A program made the position numbers and the translations under genes. The notes beneath the pieces are model-generated. The model worked only from the letters and a program-made list of their open reading frames with translations. It was not told the origin of the DNA and ran no database searches. A DNA stretch of 59,087 nucleotides from CAYPHY01 sp964410625 (lineage in GTDB: Bacteria; Chloroflexota; Anaerolineae; Promineifilales; Promineifilaceae). This document shows, one piece after another, positions 55,328-59,087 of this stretch. Positions within the stretch are counted from its first letter, which is position 1. Each line of letters opens with the position of its first letter. The stretch covers positions 1 to 59,087 of the forward strand of contig CAYPHY010000032.1 of assembly GCA_964410625.1 (NCBI GenBank), written 5' to 3'.

Positions 55328-58261
55328 CAGCACTTTCGTCACTTCCAGCTCGATCCCTTCCTGCCGCGCGGCGGCCAGTGCGTCGGGAGAACCCATGACG
55401 ACGATCTGCCCGCTGTTACGCAGGGCGTCCAGCGCGTCAGCCAATTGGCGGAAGTCGGCCGCTGTCGTCCCTAGCACCTGATCGCGGTATTGTTGCAAAA
55501 TTTCGTCACTGTCGCCGGTCAGGTAGCGGACGAGCGAGGTGTAGCCTTTGGCGTCTGGCAACTGGTAGGCGTCAATCGCGCCAATGGCGCCGATGATGCT
55601 GCGGGTCAGATCGTCCTCGCTGACTTCCAGACGACGCAGGAAGTCGGCCGTGCCGTCGTAATTGGCGAGCGTCTTTAGCAGGTTCGGGTCGCGATAGGAG
55701 AGGTAGCTGAATACGCCGGACTTGCGATCGAAGGCGCAAAAGCCGCCATAGGCCCCACCTTGCACGCGAATCTTCTCCCAGAGATAGGAGGTGCGGAGGT
55801 GGTTGGTGATCACGCTCATTGAGCCGTGTGGCGTATAGCCCAGTTGGTAGAGGTTGCCGCCCTTGCCGACGTAGTTGACCTGGGCAGGGATGGAAAGCCC
55901 TTCGTTGGCTGGCAGTGCGGGTGGCGTCCAGGGGATGGGCCTGGTTTGCTCGGCCGGTAAGCGGGAGAGGAAGTCCGCCAGTTGCGGGGCAAAGGTGGCA
56001 TAGTTGTCCTGGTCGAGGGTGACGTTGCTGATCATGTTCGGCCGTTGCACCAGCAGCCGCCGCACCACATCCAGCCGTTCGACCACCGCCGGCCAATCGC
56101 TTTCGATCTCTTCGGCCAACCGGCGCAGAAAGAGCAGATAGGCAACGCCGCCAATTTGCTCGCTGGCCCAATCGGCGGTGTTGAAGTGGGAGCGCAGGCG
56201 GGTGTTGACGACGGTGTGGCCGCTGGGGATTAATCCCGCTTCCTTTCCAGCCTTGCTCTCCAGCACGATCTGCCGGAAGCGTTCGCGGTTGTCGAGCTTG
56301 ACGGTCAGCAACACATCGCGCAGGATCGCCAGCATCTCTTCCGCCTGGGCGACGGTGGACTTGGCGCGAAGGAAGAGCCAGGCGGCCGTCTCGTCGCTTC
56401 CTTGTAGCGAGGAGGTGAGCGATGTCGGCCAGATGCCGCCGGTTTTGCGGCCGATGCGCTGTGAGAGCTTCACAAAATCTTCCTCGACCGTCCCCAATTC
56501 GACAAAGGCGCGGCCGAGCAAGGGGACATAGGGCAGGTACTCTTGGGGCAACGCTTGCAGGTTAAAGCCCACGTCGAGGTAGACAATGCCATTGGTGAAA
56601 AGATCGTGGTAGAGGACACGGCTGCTGGCAAGCTCCTCTTCCGCCAGAGGGATCGCTTTGTGCTCGCGGTCGAGATCGGCCAGAGTCAACATCGGCAGCT
56701 TCGCCAGCTCCTCCGGCGGATCAGGCGTCTCCTGGCGACGTTTTAGCTCCTGGGTATTGGCGATAATTGCTTGCACATCCTCCTCATCCAGAGTGGCCTG
56801 GAGTTGCGCCAGCCGTTCCTTCTCGGCCGCTTCCAGCCGCCGCGCCTGTTCGGGGTCTGGTTCGAGGATGACGGTCGAGCGGTGGGTGTTGTCTAGCAGG
56901 TATTGGCGGATCAACGATTGTAGATAAGCGGGGTCGGCCGCCAATCGCTCCTTGATTTCGTTGAGCGGGACTTCATAGGCGAGTGGAAGCAACGGGTCGC
57001 GGTCATGGAGCCAGGTATCGAGCGCACGCATCATCAGGCTCAGCCCGCGTGGATAGCGGCCAGTGTTGTTTTCGCGTAGCGCAAATTCGATGGTGTTCAC
57101 CGCCGCTTCGATCATGTCGGCCTCGAACCCTTCGGCCGCCAGTCGTTCCATTGTCTCCAGAATCAATGCTTCCACCTGGGCGGTCTTTTCCAGCTCCACC
57201 CCCTTCAGCCCAACCGAGAAGGTCATTTGCCGTAAGTGGGTAGCCAGGCCGCTGCCGACCAAATCTTCACCGAGGTCGGAATCAATCAACGCCTTGCGTA
57301 GCGGCGAGGCGGGCGTTTCCATCAGGGCATAGGAGAGAATGGTCAGGCCCATGGTCAACAGCGCGTCCTCAAACTCCGGCAAGGCCCAGTTCATCTGTAC
57401 ATACGCTTTCGGGCGGCCGTTCGCGCTCTCCTCATCCACGCTATAGGGGACGGAGAGGCGTTTTGGCTCGGAGAACGGCCGTTGTAGCTCAATTGCGGAG
57501 GCGACGGTTTTGGCTGAATAGTTGTTCAAATATTCGTTCAAAATACGTAGCCGTTCTTCGGGATCGTCGTCGCCATAGAAGAAGATGAAGGCATTGGATG
57601 GATGGTAGTAGTTCTCGTGAAACGCCTTAAATTGCTCGTAGGTTAGATCGGGAATGACCGCCGGGTCGCCGCCGGAGTCGAAGCCATAGGTGGTATCAGG
57701 AAAGAGCGAACGCTGGCTATGGCGATAGAGAACGCTGTCGGGCGAGGAGTAGGCGCCCTTCATCTCGTTAAAGACCACTCCTTTATAGCTCAGTGGGGCA
57801 TCGGCCGTTTCCAATTCGTAATGCCAACCTTCCTGCTGGAGGTGGTAAGGGGTCAGCAACGGGTTGAAAACGGCATCGAGATAGACATCCACCAGATTAT
57901 AAAAATCTTTCAGATTGGTGCTGGCGACGGGGTAGGCGGTCTTATCGGGATAGGTCATGGCGTTGAGAAAGGTGTTCAACGAGCCTTTGACCAACTCAAT
58001 GAACGGCTCTTTCAGCGGATACTTTTGCGAGCCGCCGAGGACGGAGTGTTCCAAGATATGGGGCAAGCCGGTGGAGTCGGCCGGTGGCGTGCGAAAGGTG
58101 ATGCCGAAGACCTTGTTTTCGTCATCATTCTCCAACGAAAGCAGCCGCGCCCCTGTTTGGATGTGTCGCCACAGTCGCGCTGTTGTATTTAGTTCTTGAA
58201 TCTGTTCCTCACGTAGTAGTTCAAAGCCGTGGGATTGGATCGATTGGGTAGATTGGGTCAT
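55325..58261 (-). CDS. M16C-type zinc metallopeptidase (presequence protease PreP-like)
   Basis: This 978-residue pitrilysin-type peptidase has the inverted zinc motif HxxEH in LPHILEHSVLGGSQKYPLKEPF and the distal Glu in VVFNEMKGAYSSPDSVLYR. It has four M16 modules and the C-terminal RVQGGAYGGFCAFDRKSGVFSYLSYRDPN segment that contributes Arg/Tyr to the active site. Members degrade short unfolded peptides in a closed chamber. There is no signal peptide, so it is likely cytoplasmic. AGGAG (58268-58272) lies 6 bases before ATG 58261. It is located between trpG and trpD without known relation to tryptophan synthesis. Confidence 0.93.
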   Translation of the reverse strand: MTQSTQSIQSHGFELLREEQIQELNTTARLWRHIQTGARLLSLENDDENKVFGITFRTPPADSTGLPHILEHSVLGGSQKYPLKEPFIELVKGSLNTFLNAMTYPDKTAYPVASTNLKDFYNLVDVYLDAVFNPLLTPYHLQQEGWHYELETADAPLSYKGVVFNEMKGAYSSPDSVLYRHSQRSLFPDTTYGFDSGGDPAVIPDLTYEQFKAFHENYYHPSNAFIFFYGDDDPEERLRILNEYLNNYSAKTVASAIELQRPFSEPKRLSVPYSVDEESANGRPKAYVQMNWALPEFEDALLTMGLTILSYALMETPASPLRKALIDSDLGEDLVGSGLATHLRQMTFSVGLKGVELEKTAQVEALILETMERLAAEGFEADMIEAAVNTIEFALRENNTGRYPRGLSLMMRALDTWLHDRDPLLPLAYEVPLNEIKERLAADPAYLQSLIRQYLLDNTHRSTVILEPDPEQARRLEAAEKERLAQLQATLDEEDVQAIIANTQELKRRQETPDPPEELAKLPMLTLADLDREHKAIPLAEEELASSRVLYHDLFTNGIVYLDVGFNLQALPQEYLPYVPLLGRAFVELGTVEEDFVKLSQRIGRKTGGIWPTSLTSSLQGSDETAAWLFLRAKSTVAQAEEMLAILRDVLLTVKLDNRERFRQIVLESKAGKEAGLIPSGHTVVNTRLRSHFNTADWASEQIGGVAYLLFLRRLAEEIESDWPAVVERLDVVRRLLVQRPNMISNVTLDQDNYATFAPQLADFLSRLPAEQTRPIPWTPPALPANEGLSIPAQVNYVGKGGNLYQLGYTPHGSMSVITNHLRTSYLWEKIRVQGGAYGGFCAFDRKSGVFSYLSYRDPNLLKTLANYDGTADFLRRLEVSEDDLTRSIIGAIGAIDAYQLPDAKGYTSLVRYLTGDSDEILQQYRDQVLGTTAADFRQLADALDALRNSGQIVVMGSPDALAAARQEGIELEVTKVL

Positions 58262-58285
58262 CAATTGCTCCTATTGGGGAAGAGG

Positions 58286-58377
58286 TTCAGAGATTAAGAG
58301 ACTAGCGATTAAGAGAGTAGAGACTGGGAGACTTAGATGTTTAGTCTCGTAGTCTCCCAATCTCTCAATCTCCTGCT
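58286..58377. repeat. Inverted repeat A7
   Basis: Units GAGATTAAGAGACTAGCGAT and GAGTAGAGACTGGGAGACTT (58291-58334) face TAGTCTCGTAGTCTCCCAAT CTCTCAATCTCC (58341-58373) around AGATGTT. It includes the trpG stop codon. Confidence 0.9.
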
Positions 58378-58937
58378 TTCCCCTGCAAAAAGTTTTGCAA
58401 AATTTCTTTGCCATGTTCGGTCAGAATGCTTTCGGGATGAAATTGTACACCGACTACGGGATGGGTCTTATGTTGCAAGCCCATAATCTCGCCGTCGCGA
58501 GTGAAGGCGGTCACTTGCAGGCAGTCGGGCAGTGGTTCTTCGACGATCAGCGAGTGGTAACGGGTGGCTGTGAAGGGGTTGGGGATACCGCTGAAAATAC
58601 CGTCGCCGTGATGGTAAATGGGTGAGGTTTTGCCGTGCATCAGGCGCGGGGCGCGGGTGACTTTGCCGCCATAGACCTGCCCCATGCATTGGTGGCCGAG
58701 GCACACGCCGAGGATGGGGGTTGTTGGCCCCAGTTCGCGGAGCACCTCGTTGGAAATACGGCCGTCGTCGGGGGTGCCGGGGCCGGGGCTGATCACGATG
58801 TGGCTCGGCCGCAACGCCCTGATCGCCTCCAGCGTGGTCTGGTCATTGCGAAAGACGCTTAGCTCTGCGCCCAGTTCGCCCAGGTATTGCACCAGATTAT
58901 AGGTGAAGGAGTCGTAGTTATCAATCACGACAATCAT
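58365..58937 (-). CDS. trpG: Anthranilate/aminodeoxychorismate synthase glutamine amidotransferase subunit
   Basis: This 190-residue class I glutamine amidotransferase has MIVVIDNYDSFTYNLVQYLGELG, ISPGPGTPDD, the nucleophile Cys in ILGVCLGHQCMGQ, RYHSLIVEEPLPDCL and the His-Glu dyad in VGVQFHPESILTEHGKEILQNF. It supplies ammonia to TrpE or PabB; many bacteria use one protein for both. The synthase subunit is probably upstream, outside the right edge. The final codons (AGD) and TGA stop come from repeat A7. Confidence 0.93.
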   Translation of the reverse strand: MIVVIDNYDSFTYNLVQYLGELGAELSVFRNDQTTLEAIRALRPSHIVISPGPGTPDDGRISNEVLRELGPTTPILGVCLGHQCMGQVYGGKVTRAPRLMHGKTSPIYHHGDGIFSGIPNPFTATRYHSLIVEEPLPDCLQVTAFTRDGEIMGLQHKTHPVVGVQFHPESILTEHGKEILQNFLQGKAGD

Positions 58938-58962
58938 GGTTGGTTCATCTCTCAGAAAATAG

Positions 58963-59008
58963 TTACGCTGATGACGCGGATAGTTCGCAGATAACGCGGA
59001 TTTTCATC
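58963..59008. repeat. Repeat family E copy upstream of trpG
   Basis: ACGCTGATGACGCGGATAGT and CGCAGATAACGCGGATTTTC are direct repeats of the E vocabulary, 25 bases upstream of the trpG start. Confidence 0.6.
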
Positions 59009-59087
59009 TTTTTTGCTGTGTATCATGCATGATGTCCTGTAGCATGGGTCGGCGTTTCAATCTATATTCGTACAATCCGACGCGGGT

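Noticed and set aside
4489..58377. Family A repeats considered as a CRISPR array or minisatellite
   Set aside because: Units are 10 bases, degenerate and arranged as two inverted arms; there are no unique spacers and no cas genes.

Overview
The window looks like chromosomal DNA of a member of the Chloroflexota, probably an Anaerolineae or Ardenticatenia-like lineage. This rests on gene content and style, not on a marker gene: Uma2 nucleases, a ComP-like PDZ/7TM sensor without a kinase, ScyD/E-type and lamin-tail exoproteins, a secreted protein ending in a YLP motif, menaquinone-type respiration, and many small toxin-antitoxin modules. There is no rRNA, tRNA, CRISPR array, transposase or phage gene that I can see.

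Layout. 1-9.2 kb: the 3' part of ettA, a PDZ/7TM membrane protein, an amber-interrupted Uma2 gene, a fused aconitase X, a tandemly duplicated ScyD/E-like exoprotein and an HD hydrolase. 9.2-19.5 kb: a TPR protein, then an NAD-linked formate dehydrogenase cluster (fused NuoE/NuoF-type subunit, fdhD, a HoxU-like Fe-S protein, a membrane protein, the Cys-type catalytic subunit). The cluster is interrupted by a decayed hicBA pair. It is followed by a HicB-like/PIN pair, a gene frameshifted by a 4-bp duplication, and the remnant of an AbiEii-like locus. 19.6-31.7 kb: lon with a clear terminator, an ExeM-like nuclease, brnTA, polA, an alkaline-phosphatase-superfamily hydrolase and chrA. 31.7-44.3 kb, all minus strand: a STAND regulator with a small anchored partner, M19 dipeptidase, nfo, LysM and SDR genes, a DsbA-like gene, ubiE, an Rpn nuclease and ftsK. 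44.6-49.9 kb: a betaine-type ABC binding protein and a double permease without an ATPase gene, plus two related membrane proteins. 50-59 kb, minus strand: ndh-2, degV, and a dispersed trpC/trpD/trpG set mixed with a Uma2 nuclease and an M16C peptidase.

The most interesting observation is at 39.2-39.9 kb. A DsbA-like lipoprotein gene is interrupted only once, by TGA at the position of the first cysteine of its CxxC motif. Just downstream lies a perfect 7-bp stem with a 5-nt loop that fits the bacterial SECIS layout. It is a candidate selenoprotein (UxxC), although a nonsense mutation cannot be excluded. The second theme is the intergenic DNA. About a dozen different inverted-repeat families fill the gaps, several of them provide the last codons and stop codons of flanking genes, and one composite copy sits in frame in the linker of aconitase X. 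The octamer core CGGCCG is conspicuously iterated across genes, rather like the HIP1 palindrome of cyanobacteria.
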